Origin: CAXBES01 sp963974915
GTDB taxonomy: Bacteria; Bacteroidota; Bacteroidia; Flavobacteriales; Flavobacteriaceae
Length of the DNA stretch: 64,000 bases
Reading direction: 5' to 3'
Assembly: GCA_963974915.1 (NCBI GenBank)
Contig: CAXBES010000012.1
Location: 1-64,000, forward strand
The notes beneath the pieces are model-generated. The model had not been told where the DNA came from, ran no database searches, and worked only from the letters and a program-made list of their open reading frames with translations. The translations under genes were made by a program, and so were the position numbers. Shown piece after piece: positions 25,529 to 35,228 of this stretch. Each line of letters opens with the position of its first letter. Position 1 is the stretch's first letter.

Positions 25529-28339
25529 TTAGTACCATTCCCTTGTAAAGAGTCCGAGTAATGTCTTTGGACTTAAAGTAATTACGAATCGCACTTTTTC
25601 ATCGTAATGCGGTAAATTGGGTTCAAAACCAAGGTTAGAGTAGAGCGGGAAATATAGTTCGAAATAATCGGCTACAAGATTTACCCGTATACCACTATCA
25701 AAAACCGCTTTGGCGGGCACACCTTTGTTTCCTACTAAACCTACATCTCCATACAGGTGAATCCAACGCCAAAGGTTGGTACTTGCATTGATAGTAGTGA
25801 TCCAACTATTAGAAAATGCCGGTTCCAACTGTGATTTAAAACCTCCTTCGGCAACAATGAGTTGCTGACTAAATATTCCGGTGTCTTCGCTTCTTCCGTA
25901 GTAGGTGTAATCGAAGAGATAATCGGTAGGACGATCCAATGCGAAACTAAAGAAATCACCATTTGCCTTAGTATCGTTAAAGATAAAAGCTCCCGCAAAC
26001 AGCCGTACATTTAATTGCCTGTTATTGATAAATAACTTTCGGTATTCCAAAGTTGCCGATAACTTGCTAAATTTTGAAGAAATTTGATAATCGACAACTC
26101 CTCTAAAATAATTGATAAGATTTGGATTAGAATATACGTACTGAATATTATAAACACTGTAATTAGGCTCCTGTAAAGGATCGTTTATATTCTCATCTCT
26201 ATATACATTGATGTTTCTAATGTTGATAAACTGTTTTTCATTATTCCGTAAATCTTTATTTCTGAAAGCAAATGTCATAAACGGGGTAAAACGCTTATAA
26301 AACAAGCCTTCATCGTAAGAATAATAACTGCCCGAAAAACCATATCGCATAGAGTACAATTTCTCTTGGTCAAGACGTTGGGTGTAAACGATGGATCCAT
26401 TACCAATTAAGGTGTTGGAACGATATCCGTACTGAGGTTCAATTTTGTAGTGCACACCCTTCGGAAGAACAGTTTTGTTGTATAATTTGAGTCCGGTGGT
26501 AAAACCATCATATAAATTATACTCAAAAATTGGCATAAAGAACAACTGATTATAATTGGGGTCTTCTACATCTTGAAAAAGACGAAACTGAATAGGTCTG
26601 TTTAATATTCCGTTTACACTTTTAAAATTATTTCTTCGGTTAAACTCGGGAATGACACCCTCATAATTAAGTGCTAGTTGCTTAATGTCCTGAGCCGGAA
26701 CCTTAACTACGGCCATACTATCCACCGGTTTCACCCATTTTTTATAAACAATACTATCCTTGTTTAAACCGTAAAGTGAAACGGGTAGTTCATTTTTCCG
26801 AAGGGTCTTAATATAAACTTCAAGCGAATCGCCTAATTTCTTTACACGCTTTATTTTAAAGTCTATCGTAGTCCGGGAATCGGCATAATCTTCAAAAAAC
26901 CAATTTACGGGTAAATTTGTGTTTTGTTCTAATATCTTCTGAAAATCCTTAGATGTAACGGTTTGTAATTTCTTTTCAGAAAACAGCTGCTTAATACTTC
27001 TGTCTAATACCTCGTCTCCCAAATAATCTGAAAGATACTGAAGGCCGGCACCACCGTAATAATCGTTAGCGATATTCTTATTAAACTTTACCAACGAATC
27101 GCGTGGTGTGGTTAATTTTTGGTGAAGATTGTTACGCGCCATGTTTAGATATAGCAACGGATACTGATCGTTAAACTCCAAATCGGCTGCATGAGCCCAT
27201 CTAATCACCCAAAAATCACTCAGATTTCCAATGATCTTCATTTTTGGATAATAAAGATCTACATATTCCATCATCAAGTGGATTTGAATCGCCCCAATTA
27301 ACCACGAATCTTCCCTTGGGTGTAATAGTAAAGTGTTTTCAATATAGTTCCGTGTAATGGTTTTAAGCTGTTCCATGTCATACTCGAAACCATCGGGGAA
27401 CGGACTAATAAAATTTGGCAACTGATTAAGTCCGTACACCGGATTATTCTTATAATCTGCCTCACTCACTATAATTTTATCAAAAGGATATTCACCCAGA
27501 CGATCGTGTAAGAAGTGAGAAACACGATCCACAACCAAGGCTCGAATAGGCGGAGTTACCTTCTTATCCTGAAGATTGGTAAGGACCTCGAGATTATCTG
27601 TTACAATACTTTCAAAGTCATTATTCCACAAAACATACAGGATGGCTTCGGTTCGGTCATTTCCTTTCAGCGTAGTTGTTTTAATACCTTCGGAAAGATT
27701 TTCGGTAACAACTTCGAGATCTGTGATCAAGGAGTAGCGTTCGGGAGTGGAAAACCTAATCGAAAACTGAGAAGGGGTTAGGTAAAGATCTTCTGTATTC
27801 TTATTGCTGTAAGCATGCCATTTTCCGTCGAATACTGCCGGAGATATGTACCAGTACTTCAGTTTAAAATTCCGTAAATTATCGAAACCATAACGGGTAA
27901 ATTTATCATTGGGAACTCTTACGGTGTAGGTGAATTTGAGCTCGTAACTATCGCCGGGAAGCAATGGCTCCTCCAGTGTTACTTTTACAATGTCTTGCTC
28001 GTCGCCTCGCATCCAGTTGAGGGTAAGTCCGTTACTATTCGATACTGTATGAATTGTTGTATTACCTCGCTCATCATTCTTTTCGAAGTGAAACGAATCG
28101 TCGTAATTCTCGGCAAAGCGTTTGCCTAATGGCGTGGTTTTACAACAAAAACTATTGGACCAGTCATTCAGAAATAGCTCATCTAATGAATGATCACTTG
28201 TATTTTTATAGGATAATGATTGTGTAATATCGATCGTCTTCTTATCAGGGTTCAGTTTCGCTTCAATATCAATGTTATGCTGGGCCTGTAATGACAGTCC
28301 GAACAAGAAAAATATGAATAAGCGAAATCCTGTTTTCAA
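25529..28339 (-). CDS. M1-peptidase-like protein without HExxH, fused to an outer-membrane beta-barrel
   Basis: The 936-residue protein has a signal peptide (about 1-19, SLQAQ). Residues about 25-560 follow the M1 (gluzincin) aminopeptidase plan with its beta-sandwich and helical domains. Where HExxH should be, the sequence reads GAIQIHLMMEYVDLYYP (about 352-368), and the GAMEN equivalent reads YGLNQLP, so zinc catalysis is unlikely. Residues about 600-936 are amphipathic strands ending in an aromatic residue (TREWY), as in outer-membrane barrels. It starts at TTG (28339), 3 bp overlapping the stop of a doubtful 77-codon ORF; the next ATG is too far inside to keep the signal peptide. Confidence 0.75.
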   Translation of the reverse strand: MKTGFRLFIFFLFGLSLQAQHNIDIEAKLNPDKKTIDITQSLSYKNTSDHSLDELFLNDWSNSFCCKTTPLGKRFAENYDDSFHFEKNDERGNTTIHTVSNSNGLTLNWMRGDEQDIVKVTLEEPLLPGDSYELKFTYTVRVPNDKFTRYGFDNLRNFKLKYWYISPAVFDGKWHAYSNKNTEDLYLTPSQFSIRFSTPERYSLITDLEVVTENLSEGIKTTTLKGNDRTEAILYVLWNNDFESIVTDNLEVLTNLQDKKVTPPIRALVVDRVSHFLHDRLGEYPFDKIIVSEADYKNNPVYGLNQLPNFISPFPDGFEYDMEQLKTITRNYIENTLLLHPREDSWLIGAIQIHLMMEYVDLYYPKMKIIGNLSDFWVIRWAHAADLEFNDQYPLLYLNMARNNLHQKLTTPRDSLVKFNKNIANDYYGGAGLQYLSDYLGDEVLDRSIKQLFSEKKLQTVTSKDFQKILEQNTNLPVNWFFEDYADSRTTIDFKIKRVKKLGDSLEVYIKTLRKNELPVSLYGLNKDSIVYKKWVKPVDSMAVVKVPAQDIKQLALNYEGVIPEFNRRNNFKSVNGILNRPIQFRLFQDVEDPNYNQLFFMPIFEYNLYDGFTTGLKLYNKTVLPKGVHYKIEPQYGYRSNTLIGNGSIVYTQRLDQEKLYSMRYGFSGSYYSYDEGLFYKRFTPFMTFAFRNKDLRNNEKQFINIRNINVYRDENINDPLQEPNYSVYNIQYVYSNPNLINYFRGVVDYQISSKFSKLSATLEYRKLFINNRQLNVRLFAGAFIFNDTKANGDFFSFALDRPTDYLFDYTYYGRSEDTGIFSQQLIVAEGGFKSQLEPAFSNSWITTINASTNLWRWIHLYGDVGLVGNKGVPAKAVFDSGIRVNLVADYFELYFPLYSNLGFEPNLPHYDEKVRFVITLSPKTLLGLFTREWY

Positions 28340-28569
28340 GCTAATCTTAAGTATTTAAGGTAATTATCATTGGAAGGGTTGGAAGTAATATAGTAATTTC
28401 TATGGGTATGAATTAATCCATCAGACATTATATTTCGAGCTTTCCTTTGGATAGTTTCTAGAGTCTTTTGTGTCAAGGGATTAGAGATAGTAAAATATAA
28501 ACCGAAAAATACTTCCGAAGAAATAGCTCTATAAAAAAAACAATAGACAGTTACTAAACTCTTAAACAT
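28336..28569 (-). CDS. Doubtful small ORF, 77 codons
   Basis: The frame runs between the LOG gene and the M1-like gene and its stop overlaps the TTG start of the latter (TTGA), suggesting possible translational coupling. The protein starts MFKSLVTVYCFFYRAISS and shows no family match or signal peptide. It may simply be the leader region of the M1-like gene. Low confidence. Confidence 0.25.
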   Translation of the reverse strand: MFKSLVTVYCFFYRAISSEVFFGLYFTISNPLTQKTLETIQRKARNIMSDGLIHTHRNYYITSNPSNDNYLKYLRLA

Positions 28570-28588
28570 GTTGGGGGCGTTGTACTAA

Positions 28589-29278
28589 TTAGAAGTTCGG
28601 ACTCAAATTATACTCATCGTAGAAGTTGTTGAGAATATCTAAAACTTCATCTTCGGTATCTACAACATGCACCAGGTCGAGATCTCCCGGACTTATATTA
28701 TTATTTTGTTCTAACAAAGTATTTTTTATCCATTCCATCAAGCCTCCCCAAAACTCGGTTCCAACCAGGATAAGTGGAAATTTATCAATTTTATTGGTTT
28801 GGATCAATGTAAAAGCTTCAAAGAATTCATCTAAAGTCCCAAAACCTCCCGGCATAACAACGAATCCTTGCGAATACTTTACGAACATCACTTTTCTCAC
28901 AAAGAAATAATCGAAATCAATACTCTTATCGCTATCAATATACGGATTGTCATGCTGTTCGAAAGGCAAAGTGATGTTTAATCCAACCGAAGTTCCTCCG
29001 GCGAGATGCGCTCCTTTATTTCCTGCCTCCATGATTCCAGGTCCACCTCCGGTTATCACTCCGTATCCATGTTCGGTTATCTTTTTTGCAACACGCTCAG
29101 CTAATTTATAATACTTATGGTCGGATTTTGTACGTGCAGAACCAAAAATTGACACACAAGGGCCAATTCTACTCATTTTTTCATATCCATTTACAAACTC
29201 TCCCATGATCTTAAAGATCGCCCAGGAGTCGTTCGTTTTTACTTCATTCCAGTTCTTAGGTGCTAATTCGTTTCTCAT
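28589..29278 (-). CDS. LOG-family protein (TIGR00730, cytokinin-riboside phosphoribohydrolase-like)
   Basis: The 229-residue Rossmann-fold protein bears the LOG signatures GGGPGIMEAGNKGA (about 78-91) and PGGFGTLDEFFEA (about 139-151). LOG proteins hydrolyse nucleoside 5'-monophosphates such as cytokinin ribotides to the free base; in bacteria the physiological substrate is often unclear. The central arginine/glutamate pair for catalysis is present in the usual motifs. It lies 39 bp after uvrA in the same direction and may share its transcript. Confidence 0.9.
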   Translation of the reverse strand: MRNELAPKNWNEVKTNDSWAIFKIMGEFVNGYEKMSRIGPCVSIFGSARTKSDHKYYKLAERVAKKITEHGYGVITGGGPGIMEAGNKGAHLAGGTSVGLNITLPFEQHDNPYIDSDKSIDFDYFFVRKVMFVKYSQGFVVMPGGFGTLDEFFEAFTLIQTNKIDKFPLILVGTEFWGGLMEWIKNTLLEQNNNISPGDLDLVHVVDTEDEVLDILNNFYDEYNLSPNF

Positions 29279-29316
29279 ATTTCAGTATTCAATATTCGGT
29301 TTCCCTCTTCCATCTC

Positions 29317-32148
29317 CTAAATTAATTCTTTTTTCAGGAATCGTGCGGTATAACTCTTTTTCTTCTTTATAATTTCTTCCGGTGTACCCAAAGCCATTAC
29401 CGTTCCACCCTTTTTTCCGCCTTCCGGGCCTATGTCAATTATATAATCAACGGTTTTTATCACATCAAGATTGTGCTCAATTATGAGCACAGTATTGCCT
29501 TTATCGACCAATTTGTTAAGTACTAGCATTAATACTCTAATATCCTCAAAGTGAAGACCGGTAGTTGGTTCGTCCAGAATATAGATGGTGTTTCCTGTAT
29601 CTCTTTTTGAAAGCTCTGTCGCCAGTTTTATACGTTGCGCTTCACCTCCCGAGAGGGTCGTAGATTGTTGCCCAAGAGTGATATAGCCTAAGCCAACATC
29701 CCGAATGGTTTTTAATTTTCTAAATATCTTCGGAATCATCTCAAAGAAGTCACAGGCTTCATTAATAGTCATCTCTAAGACATCGTAGATCGACTTACCT
29801 TTATATCTAATTTCCAGTGTCTCTCTGTTGAATCGTTTTCCCTGACAAGTTTCACATTCCACATATACATCGGGTAAAAAGTTCATCTCGATTACGCGTA
29901 ATCCACCACCTTTACAGGTCTCACATCTACCTCCGGTAACATTAAAACTGAAGCGTCCCGGCTTGTAACCTCGAATCATTGCTTCGGGTACCTTAGCAAA
30001 CAAACTTCTAATTTCTGAGAAAACACCGGTGTATGTCGCCGGATTAGACCGTGGTGTTCGTCCTATGGGTGACTGATTAATATCGATCACCTTATCCAAA
30101 TGCTCCAGACCAACTATCTTTTTATATGGCATTGGTTTTTTCACACCATTAAAAAAATGTGCGTTCAGAATAGGGTAGAGAGTCTCATTTATAAGGGTCG
30201 ATTTCCCACTACCCGAAACTCCGGTTACACCGATCATTTTTCCTAAAGGAATTTCTATTGAAACATTTTTCAAGTTGTTTCCGGTGGCTCCTGTTAATTT
30301 CAGGGTTTTGCCGTTTCCTTCTCTTCTTTTCTTCGGAATCGTTATTTCCTTTGTACCATTGAGATAATCTGCCGTTAGAGTGTGATGTTTAAGGATTTCT
30401 TCCGGACTCCCTTCTGAAACGATCTCGCCTCCGTGTTTCCCGGCCGCCGGACCAATATCGATCACATGATCTGCATGTTCGATCATGTCTTTGTCGTGCT
30501 CAACTACAATAACGGAGTTCCCAATATCCCGAAGAGAGATTAAGGATTGGATCAATTTGTGATTATCTCTTTGATGCAACCCGATACTTGGTTCATCTAA
30601 GATGTACAGTACTCCCACAAGTTGTGAACCAATTTGTGTGGCAAGTCGAATACGTTGTGCTTCCCCACCCGAAAGAGATTTGGAACTTCGGTCGAGGGCT
30701 AAATAAGTAAGTCCTACATCAATGAGAAACTGAAGTCTCGAGCGAACTTCTTTTATGATCTCCTGAGCGATCTTTAATTGAGTCTCTGAAAGGTGATTCT
30801 CAAGGTCTTCAAACCACTCGGCGAGTTCCAGCACATCCATCTGTGCTAACTCTGCGATGTTCTTTTCGTTTACTTTAAAATAAAGAGATTCTTTACGAAG
30901 TCTGCTTCCGTTACATTCGGGGCAGGTGATCTTGTCCATATACTCTTTTGCCCATCTTCGTAACGACTTTGAGTCATTATTTACGAATGTATTTTGTAAA
31001 AAAGTGGCGACTCCTTCAAAATCGATCTTATAGCTTCGGGTAATTCCCAAGGTCTTGGATTCTACTTCAAACTTTTCATTCCCACCATGAAAGATCATTT
31101 CTTTTGCTTCCGAAGGAATATTCTTGAAAGGATCGGTTAACTTGAAATTAAAACGTTCTGCAATGAGCTCTAATTGTTTAAATATCCAGTTGTTTTTTTG
31201 AGGTCCATGAGGTGCTAAAGCCCCTTGCTTTATAGATAAGCTATCGTCCGGAACGATCTTTTCTATATTTACTTCATACAATTTCCCTAATCCTTTACAG
31301 TTAGGGCACATTCCTTTAGGAGAATTAAAAGAAAAATTATTTGGTTCGGGATTAGGGTAAGAAATCCCTGAACTGGGACACATAAGTGACCGACTAAAAA
31401 AACGAGCTTTATTGGTTTCATTATCAAGCACCATTAGCACATCATCACCGTGATACATGGCTGTTACGATTGTTTCATTTAATCGCTTGGTGTTTTCTTC
31501 ACTTTTTGAAATCTTTAATCGGTCGACCACAATTTCAATATCGTGAGTTTTGTAACGGTCAACTTTCATTCCTTTTACAATATCAATCACCTCTCCATCA
31601 ACCCTAACTTTTAGAAAACCTTGCTTGGCGATCTGTTCGAAGAGCTCGCGGTAATGACCTTTACGAGAGCGAATAACCGGTGCCAAAATACTTACTTTAC
31701 GGTCTTCAAACTCATCGAGAATAAGTTGTTTTATTTGTTCATCGCTATAGCTCACCATTTTTAGCCCGGTATTGTAACTATAAGCATCACTGGCTCGGGC
31801 GTAAAAAAGACGAAGAAAATCGTAGATCTCGGTAATAGTTCCTACGGTAGAACGCGGACTCTTACTCGTTGTTTTTTGTTCAATGGCTATAACAGGGGAG
31901 AGTCCGTCAATTTTATCCACGTCGGGACGTTCCAGATTACCTAAAAATTGGCGTGCGTAAGCCGAAAAGGTTTCAATATATCGTCGTTGGCCTTCGGCAT
32001 AGATGGTATCGAACGCCAAGGAGGATTTTCCACTACCCGAAAGTCCGGTGATCACAACTAATTTATCTCTCGGAATTTTTACATCTATGTTCTTTAAATT
32101 GTGCACTCTGGCTCCAAGAACTTCGATAAATTCTTCATTTTTCGTCAT
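29317..32148 (-). CDS. uvrA: Excinuclease ABC subunit A
   Basis: The ~943-residue protein is the damage-recognising ATPase of nucleotide excision repair. It has duplicated ABC modules with Walker A GLSGSGKSS and GVSGSGKST, ABC signatures LSGGEAQRIRLA and LSGGEAQRIKLA, and two CxxC zinc modules (CPNCKGLGK and CETCKGGG / CETCQGKRF). The start is the ATG at 32148: a frame starting three codons upstream would use a TTG that lies inside the -7 box (32155-32162), so it cannot be the start. Family length agrees. Confidence 0.97.
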   Translation of the reverse strand: MTKNEEFIEVLGARVHNLKNIDVKIPRDKLVVITGLSGSGKSSLAFDTIYAEGQRRYIETFSAYARQFLGNLERPDVDKIDGLSPVIAIEQKTTSKSPRSTVGTITEIYDFLRLFYARASDAYSYNTGLKMVSYSDEQIKQLILDEFEDRKVSILAPVIRSRKGHYRELFEQIAKQGFLKVRVDGEVIDIVKGMKVDRYKTHDIEIVVDRLKISKSEENTKRLNETIVTAMYHGDDVLMVLDNETNKARFFSRSLMCPSSGISYPNPEPNNFSFNSPKGMCPNCKGLGKLYEVNIEKIVPDDSLSIKQGALAPHGPQKNNWIFKQLELIAERFNFKLTDPFKNIPSEAKEMIFHGGNEKFEVESKTLGITRSYKIDFEGVATFLQNTFVNNDSKSLRRWAKEYMDKITCPECNGSRLRKESLYFKVNEKNIAELAQMDVLELAEWFEDLENHLSETQLKIAQEIIKEVRSRLQFLIDVGLTYLALDRSSKSLSGGEAQRIRLATQIGSQLVGVLYILDEPSIGLHQRDNHKLIQSLISLRDIGNSVIVVEHDKDMIEHADHVIDIGPAAGKHGGEIVSEGSPEEILKHHTLTADYLNGTKEITIPKKRREGNGKTLKLTGATGNNLKNVSIEIPLGKMIGVTGVSGSGKSTLINETLYPILNAHFFNGVKKPMPYKKIVGLEHLDKVIDINQSPIGRTPRSNPATYTGVFSEIRSLFAKVPEAMIRGYKPGRFSFNVTGGRCETCKGGGLRVIEMNFLPDVYVECETCQGKRFNRETLEIRYKGKSIYDVLEMTINEACDFFEMIPKIFRKLKTIRDVGLGYITLGQQSTTLSGGEAQRIKLATELSKRDTGNTIYILDEPTTGLHFEDIRVLMLVLNKLVDKGNTVLIIEHNLDVIKTVDYIIDIGPEGGKKGGTVMALGTPEEIIKKKKSYTARFLKKELI

Positions 32149-32154
32149 AGTTTG

Positions 32155-32162
32155 CAAAGGTA
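32155..32162 (-). promoter_or_regulatory. -7 box TACCTTTG of uvrA
   Basis: Perfect TAnnTTTG on the minus strand, 6 bp before the uvrA ATG. A transcript from it would have almost no leader. It fixes the start codon. No -33 TTG at normal distance is present. Confidence 0.55.
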
Positions 32163-32224
32163 CTTAATTGAATTGAAAATTAGGACCTGCAGTTGTGTTG
32201 AAGTTAAACTCTTTCAGAAAAAAT

Positions 32225-33238
32225 TCAGCTATTTATTTCTTCGGAAAGAAACTGATAAAAAGTAGTGGCAATGTAGAATATAATTCCAATTACGAAAGAA
32301 TAGCTTATAACTAACGTAATTATTGGTAAACTGAAGAGTAAGAACAACAGGGGAAGTAATACACCAAAAAGTACCAAGAAAAGAAAAATGAAATACAAGT
32401 ATCTTATCAGCGAAGGCATTTTACCGGTCATATCATTCTGAAACTGATACAACTTCGGCATTACTTCTTTACTCATATACTCACCCAATTTTGAGAGAAA
32501 GACTTCGTTAAAGGAAGAATCTTCAAAGACTTCGCTGTCTATCGAATTTGCCAAGGTCATGATCTTGTCTTGGTGTCGTTCAAAAACAGCATCAATGTCG
32601 AGCGATTCTTTAAACGCACCAAATTTATATCCAAAGTAGTACCAAAGTCCCGAACCGCATTTGTGCTCTAACCATTTGGCTACGATCTCTTTGTTGTAAT
32701 AACCGGGGTAGTTAATCTCCTCGGGAATGTTCTTTTCTTTGGGAGAGGTCATTAACATCGATTTTAATTCGAGATAAAGATTTTCGGTGTCGCCATAATT
32801 GTTACTTTCCTGGAGAAACTCGATAGCCAGTTTCGATTTTCCCTTGTAAAACTCCTTTACATCGAAAAAAGTAAGACCCTGAAATTCGTCGTCAATGTAT
32901 TCTTTTAAGCCGGGTAACCACATTTTCGACTTCATAAGAAGATCGATAATGGTTCTAAAATTGTGCATTTTTTGTGTGATCTTGCTCAGGGAGTCAATAG
33001 CAGAATTTCTACTACCTTTCATACCCATTGCAGCGGCCGCTAAATAAACCATGATGATCGCAGAGAGAAAGCCGCTAATACTAATAAAAACGATAGAAAG
33101 ATCTGAAAGTTGTAAGACAAAATCTGATGAAGTGTCACTTTTTTGCCATAGAAGAAAAGCCAGTCCAATAGACAGCATTCCGCTAAATACCAAGGGTATT
33201 ACCGAAAACAAATCCTTAAAGAAAGATTTTTTTCTCAT
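32225..33238 (-). CDS. Membrane protein of unknown function
   Basis: The 337-residue protein has two N-terminal hydrophobic segments (about 12-30 and 46-70), a soluble helical middle (about 75-270) and two C-terminal ones (about 280-305 and 310-330). I recognise no family or catalytic motif. The middle is rich in charged residues and contains several conserved-looking aromatic pairs (WYYFGYKFGAF). It is a single unit; the flanks hold no operon partner. Confidence 0.65.
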   Translation of the reverse strand: MRKKSFFKDLFSVIPLVFSGMLSIGLAFLLWQKSDTSSDFVLQLSDLSIVFISISGFLSAIIMVYLAAAAMGMKGSRNSAIDSLSKITQKMHNFRTIIDLLMKSKMWLPGLKEYIDDEFQGLTFFDVKEFYKGKSKLAIEFLQESNNYGDTENLYLELKSMLMTSPKEKNIPEEINYPGYYNKEIVAKWLEHKCGSGLWYYFGYKFGAFKESLDIDAVFERHQDKIMTLANSIDSEVFEDSSFNEVFLSKLGEYMSKEVMPKLYQFQNDMTGKMPSLIRYLYFIFLFLVLFGVLLPLLFLLFSLPIITLVISYSFVIGIIFYIATTFYQFLSEEINS

Positions 33239-33443
33239 GAGCGTATTCTAGAATAAAACAAAGATGGAGATAGGCTATTTTAATGATAAAATGGCCGAGG
33301 CATTAAGTTATTAATACTTTCTTTATTTGTAATGTGAGATTATATAAAATTGTATTATTATTACTATCGTGTACTATTTCCCCGAATCTTTTACTGTTAT
33401 GCTGTTATTTCTTAATAGTATTTTTCAAATTTAATTATTTTTC

Positions 33444-33456
33444 CTACAAATTGTAG
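33444..33456. promoter_or_regulatory. 13-bp palindrome CTACAAATTGTAG
   Basis: A perfect dyad lying in the gap between ggt and the membrane-protein gene. It may be an operator but no second copy was found, so it may be chance in AT-rich DNA. Confidence 0.2.
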
Positions 33457-33521
33457 TATTTTACTTACAATTCGACATAAAGTACTGCATTGCCGATAAA
33501 CGGACTTAATTGCAGCTAATT

Positions 33522-35228
33522 TTAGAAACCGGAGGCGGTATCATCACCCCTTTTATCGGCTCCGCCTTCTAATCTTCCATCCGGAAGGACTAAAATGGCA
33601 TCAATTTTTCCAATAATCGGGTCGGTTTCTTTGTTGTGGGGATAGCCTTTATTTACAAGTTCGTTAATTAATTTCTTCGGAAACATATCCAGTTCATATC
33701 TAATCGCATCGGGTAACCACTGGTGATGAAACCTGGGAACATTAACGGCTTCCTGCATATTCATCTTAAACTCATAAACGTTAAGTATAGCCTGAGCCAC
33801 AGAGGTGATGATCGTTGCGCCACCCGGAGTCCCTACTACCATCCACAATTTTCCGTCTTTCTCAACTATTGTTGGCGTCATTGAACTCAACATTCTTTTT
33901 TGTGGTTCTATAGCATTTGCTTTTCCACCTACCAACCCATAGATGTTCGGTTGACCCGGCTTTGCACTAAAATCGTCCATTTCGTTATTCAGGAAAAAGC
34001 CTAGATCTTTTGCGTAAAGTTTCGAGCCATAACCCGAATTTAAGGTAGTGGTTACAGATGCTGCATTTCCAAATTGATCTACGATAGAGTAATGAGTTGT
34101 TTCCGGGCTTTCATACCCGGAGATCGTTCCGTAGCCTAGTTCGCTCGAAGGTGTAGCCGCATCAAATCTAAAGGAACTCATTCTTTTCTTTAAATATATT
34201 GGGTCAAGTAGAGAATCTGTAGGAATTTCCACAAAATCGGGATCTCCTAAATAATAACTTCTATCGGCATAGGCACGCCGTTCTGCTTCTGCTACGATCT
34301 GAATATATTTCGCTGTGTTATGTCCGTATTTCGACACATCGTACGGCTCTAACATTTTTAGTATTTGAGCGAGACAAATACCGCCACTTGAAGGAGGAGA
34401 CATTGAAATTACCGTAAGATCTTTGTAGTCAAATTCAATGGGTTCTCTGAGTTCGGCATCATAGGCCCTTAAATCGTCTAAGGTGATAATACTTCCTTTA
34501 GACTGTAAGAATTCGACTAATTTAATTGCAGTCTCACCCTGATAGAAATCGGCTCTGCCTTCCGAAGAAATCCTGCTCAGTGTATTCGCAAGGGCAATAT
34601 TTTTTAAGGTATCACCCTTTTTATAAATCTTGGTGAATATGGATTCTTCCTCATTCACTTGTTTAAAGACTTCCCGATAATGTTCGAATCGCTTTGCTTG
34701 GGCATCGGTAACAGCAAATCCTGTTAATGCGAGTTCAATTACCGGTTGCAAAATTTCCTCCATGGGAAGCGAGCCCAACTTTTCATGCACCGCGAAAATT
34801 CCGGCGATAGTTCCGGGCACCCCAACAGACAATCCGCCAATTTTACTCTTTTCGGGTATCACATTGCCGTCTTTGTCGAGATACATTTCCGAATGTGCTT
34901 TCATTGGTGCTTTTTCCCGATAATCGAAGGCTCCAATTTCTCCATATTGGGTACGATAGACCATAAATCCGCCGCCGCCTAAATTACCGGCATAAGGATA
35001 GGTAACTGCCAATGCCATCTCGGTCGCGATCATTGCATCGAAGGCATTGCCTCCCTTTTTCATGATTTCGACACCAATTTTGGATGCTTCCTCCCGTGCA
35101 GACACCACCATAGCCTTATTGGTAATGAGTCCAATTTCAGGTTCACTTTTAGAGAGGGGGGCAGTACTTCTGTCGTCTTTACACGCGATAAGGAGGATGG
35201 ATATGAATAGTAGATAAATCCCTTTCAT
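33522..35228 (-). CDS. ggt: Gamma-glutamyltransferase (lipoprotein)
   Basis: The 568-residue N-terminal-nucleophile hydrolase cleaves glutathione and other gamma-glutamyl compounds in the periplasm. The lipobox IAC (Cys16) marks it as lipoprotein. The autoprocessing site and nucleophile Thr lie in ETTHYS (about residue 375), with SVTTTLNSGYGSK after it, and GTPGGATII near the C terminus forms the conserved glycine motif. GNLGGGGFMVY near residue 60 is the family N-terminal signature. The start overlaps the stop of the upstream ACP-phosphodiesterase-like gene by 4 bp, suggesting coupling. Confidence 0.95.
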   Translation of the reverse strand: MKGIYLLFISILLIACKDDRSTAPLSKSEPEIGLITNKAMVVSAREEASKIGVEIMKKGGNAFDAMIATEMALAVTYPYAGNLGGGGFMVYRTQYGEIGAFDYREKAPMKAHSEMYLDKDGNVIPEKSKIGGLSVGVPGTIAGIFAVHEKLGSLPMEEILQPVIELALTGFAVTDAQAKRFEHYREVFKQVNEEESIFTKIYKKGDTLKNIALANTLSRISSEGRADFYQGETAIKLVEFLQSKGSIITLDDLRAYDAELREPIEFDYKDLTVISMSPPSSGGICLAQILKMLEPYDVSKYGHNTAKYIQIVAEAERRAYADRSYYLGDPDFVEIPTDSLLDPIYLKKRMSSFRFDAATPSSELGYGTISGYESPETTHYSIVDQFGNAASVTTTLNSGYGSKLYAKDLGFFLNNEMDDFSAKPGQPNIYGLVGGKANAIEPQKRMLSSMTPTIVEKDGKLWMVVGTPGGATIITSVAQAILNVYEFKMNMQEAVNVPRFHHQWLPDAIRYELDMFPKKLINELVNKGYPHNKETDPIIGKIDAILVLPDGRLEGGADKRGDDTASGF

